From: Luedemannella flava
GTDB lineage: Bacteria > Actinomycetota > Actinomycetes > Mycobacteriales > Micromonosporaceae
NCBI RefSeq assembly: GCF_039528515.1
Contig: NZ_BAAALT010000059.1
Location: 1-64,000 of the forward strand
Reading direction: 5' to 3'
DNA: 64,000 nucleotides
In this document: positions 52,665 to 61,293 of the stretch, in pieces
Layout: the number at the start of each line of letters is the position of its first letter
Position numbering within the stretch: position 1 is the first letter of the stretch
The notes under the pieces: generated by a model
What the model was told of the DNA's origin: nothing
The model's database searches: none
Seen by the model: the letters and a program-made list of their open reading frames with translations, nothing else
Translations under genes and position numbers: made by a program

Positions 52665-54829
52665 GTGTCGGCCCGGGACGCCAGCGCGTCAGTGACGAAC
52701 GGGCTGCGGGTGCCGTGCCAGAACACCGCCAGCTCGTCGCGGGCGCGTGTGGCGGCGACGAACAGCCGGGACCGCTCGCGTGCCCGCTCGCGTTGGAAGC
52801 GAACCGGGTCGACATCGGCGTAGGCCGTGATGCCCGCGCGCGGCACGAGCCCGTCGCAGATCCCGCCAAGGATCATGCGCTGGTACTCCAGGCCCTTGAA
52901 GCGGTGCATCGTGCCCACGTGTACCCCGTCGGGCTGCTTCGGTCCGTCCGGCCCGATCTCGGCGGCGGGGATGTCTTCGGCACGCAGACGGTCGACCACT
53001 TCGCCGACCATCTCCCGGGTGGGAAGGCAGACTGCGATCGACCCGTCGAGGGCGGGTCCCCAGGCGCGCAGGTGTGCCACGATCGCGTCGCGCTCCTCGG
53101 CCCAGGTGCGCAGCCCGCGCAGCACCGGCCGGTCGCCGTGCAGCAGGGACCGGTAGCCCGCCAGTGTCTCCTCGCCACCGTCGAGATCGTCATAGGTCTC
53201 TCCAGTGAGCAGCTCCAGGCCGGAGGCGAGGATCTCCCGGGTGGTGCGGTAACAGCGGGTCAACCGTGAGGATCGGCCCCGGATGTTGATGCCGAGCTGG
53301 CCGAGCGTCACGTAGTTGTCGTAGATGCGCTGGTGGGTGTCGCCCACGATGAACAGGTCGTTGCGCGTGGGCGCGACCATGGCCCGCAGCATCTTCCAGT
53401 GCGCGGCATTGAGGTCCTGAGCCTCGTCAACCACGACATGCCGGTACCGGTATCCGTCACTCGCCTCGGCGGCCTGGTCGGCGCGTGCGTTCTCGGCGCG
53501 GGCCGCGGCCGCGGCGATCTGCCGCCAGGTCCATACACCCTTCTCCTCCAGGCGCATGGCCAACCGCTCGGTGAGCTGCCAGATCTCGTCCCGGTCGGCG
53601 CGGGTCAGCGCCCGGCCGCGACCGGGTCGGCGGGCCCGGAAGTAGTCGGCACGTGAGGTGAGCACCTGGCCGAGGATGACCTGGCTCCATTCGGCGTGCA
53701 GGAAGTCGGGCTCCCACTTCGGCGTACCCAGCTCGAACAGCAGGTCGTGCCACTCCTGTACCGCGCGGTCGTCGTCGATGACCCGGCGTCCGGTACCCAT
53801 GCCCGCGTCGGTAACGACCCGGCTGGCGAGCTTGTCGATGGTGACGATGTCCACGCGCGCGAGGACCTGTTCACCGCCGAGGGTGAGCAGGCGCGTGCGC
53901 AGGTCCGCGGCGAGGTTGCGGTTGAACGTGGTGAGCAGGATCGGCCGGTCCGCGCCCGGTTCCAGTTGTTCGACCAGATGCTTGACCCGGTGCAACGCGA
54001 CGATGGTCTTGCCGGTGCCGGGCCCGCCACCTACTCGGGTCGGTCCGCTGTAGTCACGCTCGACCAGCTTGCGCTGAGCCGGATGAAGGTAGACCTGCCA
54101 GCGGGCGAACGGCTCGTCCAGCATCGCCTGCAACGCTTCGTCATCCGTCGTGACCGGAGTGGCAGGTCGGGTCACGGCAGCCAGGTAGTCGTCCGGGTCC
54201 ACCGTTTCGCCGGCCGCGACCGGGAAGGTGACCTGTTCGTACACCTCGTCGACGCTCGCGCCGCCGAACAGCTGCAGCAGCGCCTCGCCGGTCAGCGCCG
54301 GCGCCTCCTCAATGAGCGCCTGCAGTTCGTCCTCATTGGTCAGTTGCCGGATCGCGGGCAGCAGTGGCTCCGCGACCCCGAGCCGGAGCAGATCGGCGTC
54401 GCTGACGGCGGCGAACAGCGCAGCGGCCGGTGGCGCGACCACCGCGGGATCCGGGGGCAGGAGTCTGCCGACGATGCTGTCGCCCACTGGTGTGAGGTCG
54501 AAGACCTCGATCCCGCCGGTGACCCGGTTGATCTGGTACGCGTACCGGTCGAGGTCCTCGTAGACGTCCTTGCGGTGCTTCACTGAGACGAGCAGGTAGT
54601 CGTGATCGCCGGCGTGCAGCAACAGCGCTCGATGATCGGCGCTAACCCGCGCGGAGAACAGCCGCGAGTCACCTTTGAGCTGTTTGAAGTGCAGGCCCGG
54701 GTTGCCTGGGTTGGTGCGGAACTTGGAGACGAACTCCCAGACGGCGCCCCGGTCGGACCGGGACAACTTCATGATCTCCTTGTCCGCCCGCTCAAGGATG
54801 CGCAGTGTCGCACCGCCCTGCCCTGCCAT
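52661..54829 (-). CDS. UvrD-type superfamily 1 helicase with RelE-like N-terminus
   Basis: The 722-aa protein begins with a RelE/ParE-toxin-like domain (about 1-90; KLSRSDRGAVWEFVSKF, FKQLKGDSRLFSARVS, YLLVSVKHRKDVY). An SF1 helicase follows, with Walker A GGGPGTGKT (about 265), motif II VVVDEAQDL (about 468), FIVGDTHQRIYDNY, and C-terminal motifs TMHRFKGLEY and FVAATRARDEL. It should translocate 3'-5' on single-stranded DNA. ATG 54829 overlaps the DUF1998 helicase stop (TAATG), and its stop overlaps the kinase start, so it belongs to that operon. Confidence 0.9.
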   Translation of the reverse strand: MAGQGGATLRILERADKEIMKLSRSDRGAVWEFVSKFRTNPGNPGLHFKQLKGDSRLFSARVSADHRALLLHAGDHDYLLVSVKHRKDVYEDLDRYAYQINRVTGGIEVFDLTPVGDSIVGRLLPPDPAVVAPPAAALFAAVSDADLLRLGVAEPLLPAIRQLTNEDELQALIEEAPALTGEALLQLFGGASVDEVYEQVTFPVAAGETVDPDDYLAAVTRPATPVTTDDEALQAMLDEPFARWQVYLHPAQRKLVERDYSGPTRVGGGPGTGKTIVALHRVKHLVEQLEPGADRPILLTTFNRNLAADLRTRLLTLGGEQVLARVDIVTIDKLASRVVTDAGMGTGRRVIDDDRAVQEWHDLLFELGTPKWEPDFLHAEWSQVILGQVLTSRADYFRARRPGRGRALTRADRDEIWQLTERLAMRLEEKGVWTWRQIAAAAARAENARADQAAEASDGYRYRHVVVDEAQDLNAAHWKMLRAMVAPTRNDLFIVGDTHQRIYDNYVTLGQLGINIRGRSSRLTRCYRTTREILASGLELLTGETYDDLDGGEETLAGYRSLLHGDRPVLRGLRTWAEERDAIVAHLRAWGPALDGSIAVCLPTREMVGEVVDRLRAEDIPAAEIGPDGPKQPDGVHVGTMHRFKGLEYQRMILGGICDGLVPRAGITAYADVDPVRFQRERARERSRLFVAATRARDELAVFWHGTRSPFVTDALASRADT

Positions 54830-57800
54830 TAGCGGCCCTCCCCAGATGTCGCCATGATCTTGACAATGAGGTCGTCGACGTCCCACTGTTTCGCGGTACG
54901 CGCGTCCCAGCCCTGCTCGGCGAACGCACGGTCCCGCTCAGCGGCCTCGTGGGAGTAGTCGTCGGCAAGGATCACCGCTATCCGCCGGCTGGGCCAGGCT
55001 AGCTCCGCCTGCCAGCCCGCGTCGTCGAGTTCATAGCCGTGTTCGGGCAGCGGCGCCTGGCGCGCGATCAGGCCACGCACCAGGGACTCAAGCCCCGACT
55101 CGTCGGGGAACAGCAGGGTGAGCACGTCGCGCCAGCGCGAGTCGAGCTGGCGCTCATCGACCTTATCCGCCTCGGGCTCCACATCCGGGACCGTGGCCCG
55201 GCCGAGCCAGGTAGCGGTCTCCGCGTCGAGCGCGAAGCCGCGACGGGCCAACACGAGCCCGGTACCTTCGCTGATGGCCAGCTCAGCGGGCTCAAAGCCG
55301 CCCAGCGTGGTGACCGCGAGTTGAGCCCCGTCGCCACCCGCCGCGTCAAGGAACTGGATCAGGTTGCCCCACCAGAGCCAGGCGGCCCAGCGCTGCTGGT
55401 GCGCGTCCTTGTCGCCCCCCACCGTCGCCGCCGTATCGTCGACGACGGTGAGAGCCGACCAGGTCGGCGCTCCCCCTGCCCGCCCATCAATGAGTACGGT
55501 CAGCGGGCAGCCGTTCTCGTCGGTCATACGCAGCACACCGATGCGCCCACCGCCCACCGGTGCGGGCAGCGGATCACCATGAAGGGCAGCAGTAACCGCC
55601 GCGCCGGCCGCCTGCGACGTGACCGTCGTCTTCTGGGCCGGCAGCTCCAGCAGGCCGCGCAGCGCCCCCGTCGCCCTCGCACACCACACGTCGCCGTCCG
55701 GGTCGGCGAGGTAGCCGAGCAGCGTGTCGATCGGGTTCGCCCACACGAGCCTTTCCAGCTCGTCGGGGTCACGGCCGGGCTGCTTGCTGAACCACTCCCG
55801 TGCCTTTCGCTGCCCGTTGCCACCGTACGGCGGCCACACCGGCTTGCGGTCCACGTTCCGGCCGGTCCAGCGCTCGACGTCGTCCCAAGTAACGGCGAAT
55901 ACGTACATGGAGTGGGACCGCAGAATCGAGCGCTTCATCGCGTCGTCGGCGAGCCGGTTGTACTGCGGCGATGCGTGGTACTTGAAGCCGTCGAGATAGA
56001 CAGCGACCTCCGGGCCGGCGGCGTCGAGGCGGGCGAAGTGGACGTCGGGTCGGGTGCCCTTGATGGTGTTCTGCAGCTTCATCCGCCAGTGCGTGATGCC
56101 GCCGCCGGGCGAGGTGAACCGGAGTTCAGCGATGCGGGCGCCGTCGCGGTCGTTGGATTTACTGATGGATGCGGGTGTGTCGGTGCGGCCGCCCCACGCT
56201 ATTAGCGCGTTGAGGAACTTCGCCTCCAGTTCGCTCTCCACCTGGTGGATGAGCGAGATCTCGTCGGTGCGCACGTCCCGTTCGACCTGCCACGTGCCGA
56301 GCAGCCCGTCGAGCATGAGCAACGCCTCGTGGCGGCTCATCAGGTCGAACTCACTGGGCGTGGCGTAACGCAGCAGGCACCGGTGGCAGGCGGCCCGGCT
56401 CTCGGCGCGGCAGGCGCAGTTGGCGATCACCTCCCGCGCCTCGGCGAGGACCAGCCGGAACTCCTCCGGGTCGGACAGGCGGTGCAGATATCCGGTGCCG
56501 CCGGGCTGGATGTCGTAAAGCACGACGAACTGGCGCTGCTGACCGGTGCCGCCCTCGCCCGTGTCCGGCAGGTATGCCCGCACGGTGCGCAGGTGGTCGG
56601 GGTCGCCGCCGTAACGCTGGGCGATGCCAAGCCGCAGCGCCGCCTGAAACGACAGGATCCGCTGGTCGACCAGCGCGGCCACCGCGGGTACGAGGATCCG
56701 CAGCGCCTCGGTGTTCAGTTCGTGGGCGAGCACCAGTGCGCGATGGTCCATCGTGGCGCCGCGCCAGCCCTGGCACCACGGTCGGTGGTGTTCGGCGCCG
56801 CGTGGCCGGCCGACCGCCGACGAGATGCCGAGCCCGGCCGCGGTCTGCGGCGGACCGTCATTAGTGGTGCCGCCACACGACACGCAGGTGTGGAAGTGGT
56901 TGACTCGTACGGTGTCCCCTGCGAACGGATGGTCGGTACGGCTGTCGAAGCGCAGCCGACCAAGGTTGAATCGCCGGACCGTTGCGTGTCGGGAGTAGTC
57001 GACACCGAACGTCTCGGTGGCGTGTCGCCATGACCCGGCCATTGCCGCACCCATGTCGACGATGGTGGCCGTGGTGTAGGAGACCGACTCCCTGTCATCG
57101 TCGTCGTCGCCGATGCGCGCGTCGTCGCGGCGGTCCCGCGACGTGACCCGGGTGGGTACCAAAACGTCGTAGAGCTGTCCGCTGTCGGCGATGTTGCCCT
57201 CGCCGCACCGGTCGCAGGGGGTGATGTCGGCGGCGGCGAGCGCGGTCCGCACGTACCCGCAGGAGGGGCAGACCCGCCAGGTGCGCACGGCCCGGCCCTT
57301 GACCCCGATGTCGAGGCCGGAAACCTCGTGGCCGTAGCCGCGGACGTAGTAGGTGTTGCCTGGGGCGATCTCGGTGAGTGCCTGGCTTGCCGGCCGGGCG
57401 TACTCGCGTGGGTCGTTGTGGTAGGTGACGTGCCCTTCGGCGTCCTTCTCCTCCCACGTGAGGGTCGCTTCGAGGGTGGTTCTCGCGTCGGTGAGCGCGT
57501 AGTTGGGCAGCAGTCCGTACTCGACGAGTGTGCTGTGCGCTGGCGAGCGGCCGATGGCGCCGAGCAGGCGCTTGGTCTGCCTGCGGTCGGCGTCGAGGGT
57601 CTTGAGCAGTCGTGCGTCATCCGGGTCGGCCGACGTCAGCCTGGCCGCCGCCTCGTCGATCTTCACGAGCCGTTCGCGCAGGTCGGCGAGCTGCTCGTCC
57701 CAGATAGCGTTGGCCTCGTCCACTCTGATGGGCAGCCCACCGGTCGCGAACGACCGCAGATCCGCGGCGGCAGCGTCGCTGATCTCGTCACCGAAGAGCG

Positions 57801-60800
57801 CCAGAAACCCTTCCACGAGTACGCCGCCCTCGCGCACGGCTGCCGCGGCGAGGCTGCGTAGCCAGCCGGTCGGGCCGAACGCGGCGTTGGCCCAGCGCGG
57901 CAGCCCGCGTACGCCGGCGAACCGGCCGCGTGCCGCCAGGTCGATGAGGTGCGCCAGGTACTGCCGATGCAACAAGTCCACCGCGGACAGGAAGCAGCCG
58001 GGTGGCGCGATGTCGCCGGCCAGCATGGCGGTCGGTTCGGTGAGGAAGTACCGGTCGCGCTCGTTGCGCCCGACCATGGTCACGGTGAGCGCGTTGCCGG
58101 TACGCCGGCCGGCGCGACCGGCGCGCTGCACGTAGTTGGCCGGCCCGCGGGGCAGCGACGCGAGCACGACGGCGGACAGGTCGCCGATGTCGATGCCCAT
58201 CTCCAACGTCGGCGTGCAGGACAACACGTTCGGGTCGTTGTAACGCTCCGCCTCGCGGAACGCCTTCTCGACGGTCTCGCGCTGCGCTCGGGTGAGCAGG
58301 CCGGTGTGCTCGGCGGCGACCACCCGGAACACACCGCCCTCCAGGTAGAGGCGGCGGTAGTAGTCGTCGCGGGCACCCTCGTCGGGCGCGACGGCCAGTC
58401 TGCCCGCGCAGCGGTACTGCCGGCAGGGCATGCCCACCCAGCCGGCGACCCGGTCGGGGTGCACGGTCTGCTGCCAGGCGCAGGTGTCGCAGGCGATGCC
58501 GGCGGCGACCGCCTGGTCGGCGCCGAGCAGGGTGACCGTGAGATGCCCGGGCTGTAGACCGTAGACGGTGGCGTTGCCGGACTCGGTGGCGCCCTTGGCC
58601 ACCACACCGGCGTCCGCCAGCGCGGGCAGGAGCCTCTCCAGGTAGGTGACGGCGTCGTTGGCGGTAAGGCCGAGCATCCGGGCGGTCCAGTCGGCGTACC
58701 AGGTATCACGGCCAATAGCCTGGAACTCCGAGTTGCTCGGCGTCGAGCCGATCGCGACGAACCGCGGTGCGGACAGGCCGCGCGCGAATGCCGGCATGCC
58801 GTCCGGACGGGCGCCCCAGATCTCCCACCGCCGCCCGCCCGAGCGCAGATACCTGGCGTACCAGTCGTGGCGGACCGCGCCCTGCTGACGCAGCCGCTCC
58901 AACAGGCCGCGCACGTGGGCGGTGAACCGTTCCGGGCTCGGCATCTCGTGCAGCGCGTGGATCTGTGAGCTGGTCAGCACGTCGCGGCAGAGGGTGGCGA
59001 CCGCGGCCGGGTCGTCGAGCCGGACCTCCACCGCGGCGGTGCGGGTGAGTTCGAGGGTACGGCCGAACCGGGCGCGTAGACCGCACTCCATGATGGTCGC
59101 GAACGCGAGCCGCTGCGCGATGAGCCGCCACACCGCCGGGGTGCCGGCGTGCTCGCCGGCGAGCAGCGCGTCCACGCCGGGCCGGTCGTGCAGGTCCTGC
59201 GGCACCACGGTGGCGAGCACGCCCGCGTCGGCCGCGGCGGTGATCACCCGGGCGATCACCTCGTTGAGCGCGGTCGACTCGCCCGGCGTGAGCTGGGCGG
59301 CGAGCAGTGCCCGCAGCGAGAAGGTGTAGGCGCGGCTGGCCACGAACCCGGCCCGGTAGGCGGCGTCCTGCACGGAATCGTTGAACAGCAGCGTCTTGCG
59401 TTCCCGCTCGGCCAGCTCGCCGCCGGTGAACAGGTTCGTCACCACCACGGACGCCAGCGAGGCGAGACCGGCACCGATGTAGCGGATGCCCTGGTCGGTC
59501 TCGCAGGCCGGGCACCGGTCGACGTCGGCGCCGGCGCTGTCCAGCAGGTCGCAGAGCACGAACACGCCGTCGTTGGGCTGCTCGACTCCGGCGTCGCTGA
59601 CCGGGTCGAACGGCCGCACGTGCTGGCCGGCGACCAGGACGTGCAGTCCCCGACGCTGCTGGGCCACCTCGGTGGGGGTGGCCGCGATGAAGGCACGCAG
59701 CCGCCGCTTCTCCTTGGTGGTACCGGCCCGGTAGATCCGGTCCGGGTCGACGTTGAGGTCCTGCGGGTCCTTCTCCGGGGAGTACGCCGTCCAGCCCGAC
59801 CGTCCGCAGTGGCGGCAGTGGTTGGCGGGCAACAGGATCTGCCGCGCGTCGGCCACCACCAGGTCGGCCTCGGCCGGTTCGACACCCGGGTCGCGTGGCG
59901 GCTCGCCGTACCAGCCGAAGGCCGGTGTGGCACTGACCGCGCGGCGAAGCCGTGACACCTGGCGTACCCACAGGTGTGTTTCGATGTTGAGCAGCGGCAT
60001 GTGGGGCTTGTCGGGGTTGCGGGCCTCCGACAGCAGCGCGATGAACCGGGCCAGGCCGGCCGCCGCGAGCGCGGGCTCCTTCTTGAAGGTCTCCCCCCAG
60101 TCCGGGCCGGCGCCACGGCGGGGCAGGTAGTCCAGGATCTCCACAGGAGTACGCGGTCTGCCATCCAGCACGGCGAGGACCGCCTGGGTGAGCTTGTGGT
60201 GACGCAGGCCCCGCCCCAGCACCACCGGGTCGATATCGTCGCTGCCGAGCACGGCGCGCGCGATGCGTACCAGGGCCTCGGGTTGAAGGGCCGGGTCGGG
60301 AATGGCCGCGAGGTCCTTCGGATGCGGGATGGGCAGACCGTAGTCGACCTCGCCGATGAACTCGTCAGGCCGGTAGCGGTCCTCCCCCACCACCGACTCG
60401 TCGTCGAAGGTGGTCCCGAACACCTGCGCGGCCACCGCGCGGATCGCGTCGGCGGCGTCGGCGCTGTGTTTCGACGAACCGAGCGTTGCGGAGGTGGCGA
60501 CCGGGCAGATGGCGCCCAGCGGCTGTTCGGCGGTGCCACCGGCGGCGACGGCGGCGAGCCGGCGCAGCAACATCGCCACATCGGTGCCCTGGGCGCCGTC
60601 GTAGCTGTGAAACTCGTCGAGCACCACGTAGGCGAGGTCCGCGTTGGCCCACAGCGGCAGGTCGTCCGGGCGCTGCAGCAGCAGGTCGAGCATTTTGTAG
60701 TTGGTGATGAGAATGTCCGGCGGGTTGCGGCGGATCTCCGGCCGCTTGTTCAGCACGCGCTTGTAGTCGAAAGCAGGCACGTCGCCGATGTAGAGGCCGG

Positions 60801-61293
60801 CCGTCACATCCGCGAGGTCCGGCTCCTCACGCAGGAGCTTGTCGATGCGCTCGGTCTGGTCGGTGGCGAGCGCGTTCATCGGGTAGAGCAGCACGGCCTT
60901 CACCCCGGCCTTGCCGGAACGACGGGCCCGCCGGCAGTGGTCCAGGATCGGGATGAGGAACGACTCCGTCTTGCCCGACCCGGTGCCGGTTGTCACCAGC
61001 GTCGGCTGTGCCGCGCTGCGCAGCGTGGACAGCCGCGCGAACGCCTTCGCCTGGTGACCGTAGGGCGTCCAGTCGCCGCCAGGCGCCCACTCCAGGTGCT
61101 GGCGCCAGTCGTCGGTCGCCAGCCGGAACGGCGTCCGGATCCGGATGTACGCCCCCCGGAAGATCCCCTGCTCAGGATGGGTCAGGAAAGCGGCCAACCC
61201 GCTGCGCATGGCACCATCAGTAAGCCCGAACGTGGTCGTGAGGTACTGCGTCAGGTTCGCCTTTAGTGACTCCGCCGCCAACGTCGGCCTCAT
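54829..61293 (-). CDS. Giant DUF1998 DEAD/DEAH helicase with C-terminal nuclease-like domain
   Basis: The 2,154-aa protein has an SF2 helicase core with Walker A TTGTGSGKTE (about 100), DEFH box (about 225), SATLG, and motif VI QRAGRAGRR (about 1060). Cysteine pairs (CRHCG, CPACE, CPSCG/CDRCG) suggest zinc sites, and the DUF1998 cysteine cluster CACRAESRAACHRC lies near 1630. Around 1690-1830 a region with FLNALIAWGG and EVAVYLDGFKYH resembles Vsr/DUF559-type endonucleases. Size and layout recall DruE (Druantia) and DrmA (DISARM). ATG 61293 overlaps the methyltransferase stop. Confidence 0.88.
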   Translation of the reverse strand: MRPTLAAESLKANLTQYLTTTFGLTDGAMRSGLAAFLTHPEQGIFRGAYIRIRTPFRLATDDWRQHLEWAPGGDWTPYGHQAKAFARLSTLRSAAQPTLVTTGTGSGKTESFLIPILDHCRRARRSGKAGVKAVLLYPMNALATDQTERIDKLLREEPDLADVTAGLYIGDVPAFDYKRVLNKRPEIRRNPPDILITNYKMLDLLLQRPDDLPLWANADLAYVVLDEFHSYDGAQGTDVAMLLRRLAAVAAGGTAEQPLGAICPVATSATLGSSKHSADAADAIRAVAAQVFGTTFDDESVVGEDRYRPDEFIGEVDYGLPIPHPKDLAAIPDPALQPEALVRIARAVLGSDDIDPVVLGRGLRHHKLTQAVLAVLDGRPRTPVEILDYLPRRGAGPDWGETFKKEPALAAAGLARFIALLSEARNPDKPHMPLLNIETHLWVRQVSRLRRAVSATPAFGWYGEPPRDPGVEPAEADLVVADARQILLPANHCRHCGRSGWTAYSPEKDPQDLNVDPDRIYRAGTTKEKRRLRAFIAATPTEVAQQRRGLHVLVAGQHVRPFDPVSDAGVEQPNDGVFVLCDLLDSAGADVDRCPACETDQGIRYIGAGLASLASVVVTNLFTGGELAERERKTLLFNDSVQDAAYRAGFVASRAYTFSLRALLAAQLTPGESTALNEVIARVITAAADAGVLATVVPQDLHDRPGVDALLAGEHAGTPAVWRLIAQRLAFATIMECGLRARFGRTLELTRTAAVEVRLDDPAAVATLCRDVLTSSQIHALHEMPSPERFTAHVRGLLERLRQQGAVRHDWYARYLRSGGRRWEIWGARPDGMPAFARGLSAPRFVAIGSTPSNSEFQAIGRDTWYADWTARMLGLTANDAVTYLERLLPALADAGVVAKGATESGNATVYGLQPGHLTVTLLGADQAVAAGIACDTCAWQQTVHPDRVAGWVGMPCRQYRCAGRLAVAPDEGARDDYYRRLYLEGGVFRVVAAEHTGLLTRAQRETVEKAFREAERYNDPNVLSCTPTLEMGIDIGDLSAVVLASLPRGPANYVQRAGRAGRRTGNALTVTMVGRNERDRYFLTEPTAMLAGDIAPPGCFLSAVDLLHRQYLAHLIDLAARGRFAGVRGLPRWANAAFGPTGWLRSLAAAAVREGGVLVEGFLALFGDEISDAAAADLRSFATGGLPIRVDEANAIWDEQLADLRERLVKIDEAAARLTSADPDDARLLKTLDADRRQTKRLLGAIGRSPAHSTLVEYGLLPNYALTDARTTLEATLTWEEKDAEGHVTYHNDPREYARPASQALTEIAPGNTYYVRGYGHEVSGLDIGVKGRAVRTWRVCPSCGYVRTALAAADITPCDRCGEGNIADSGQLYDVLVPTRVTSRDRRDDARIGDDDDDRESVSYTTATIVDMGAAMAGSWRHATETFGVDYSRHATVRRFNLGRLRFDSRTDHPFAGDTVRVNHFHTCVSCGGTTNDGPPQTAAGLGISSAVGRPRGAEHHRPWCQGWRGATMDHRALVLAHELNTEALRILVPAVAALVDQRILSFQAALRLGIAQRYGGDPDHLRTVRAYLPDTGEGGTGQQRQFVVLYDIQPGGTGYLHRLSDPEEFRLVLAEAREVIANCACRAESRAACHRCLLRYATPSEFDLMSRHEALLMLDGLLGTWQVERDVRTDEISLIHQVESELEAKFLNALIAWGGRTDTPASISKSNDRDGARIAELRFTSPGGGITHWRMKLQNTIKGTRPDVHFARLDAAGPEVAVYLDGFKYHASPQYNRLADDAMKRSILRSHSMYVFAVTWDDVERWTGRNVDRKPVWPPYGGNGQRKAREWFSKQPGRDPDELERLVWANPIDTLLGYLADPDGDVWCARATGALRGLLELPAQKTTVTSQAAGAAVTAALHGDPLPAPVGGGRIGVLRMTDENGCPLTVLIDGRAGGAPTWSALTVVDDTAATVGGDKDAHQQRWAAWLWWGNLIQFLDAAGGDGAQLAVTTLGGFEPAELAISEGTGLVLARRGFALDAETATWLGRATVPDVEPEADKVDERQLDSRWRDVLTLLFPDESGLESLVRGLIARQAPLPEHGYELDDAGWQAELAWPSRRIAVILADDYSHEAAERDRAFAEQGWDARTAKQWDVDDLIVKIMATSGEGR

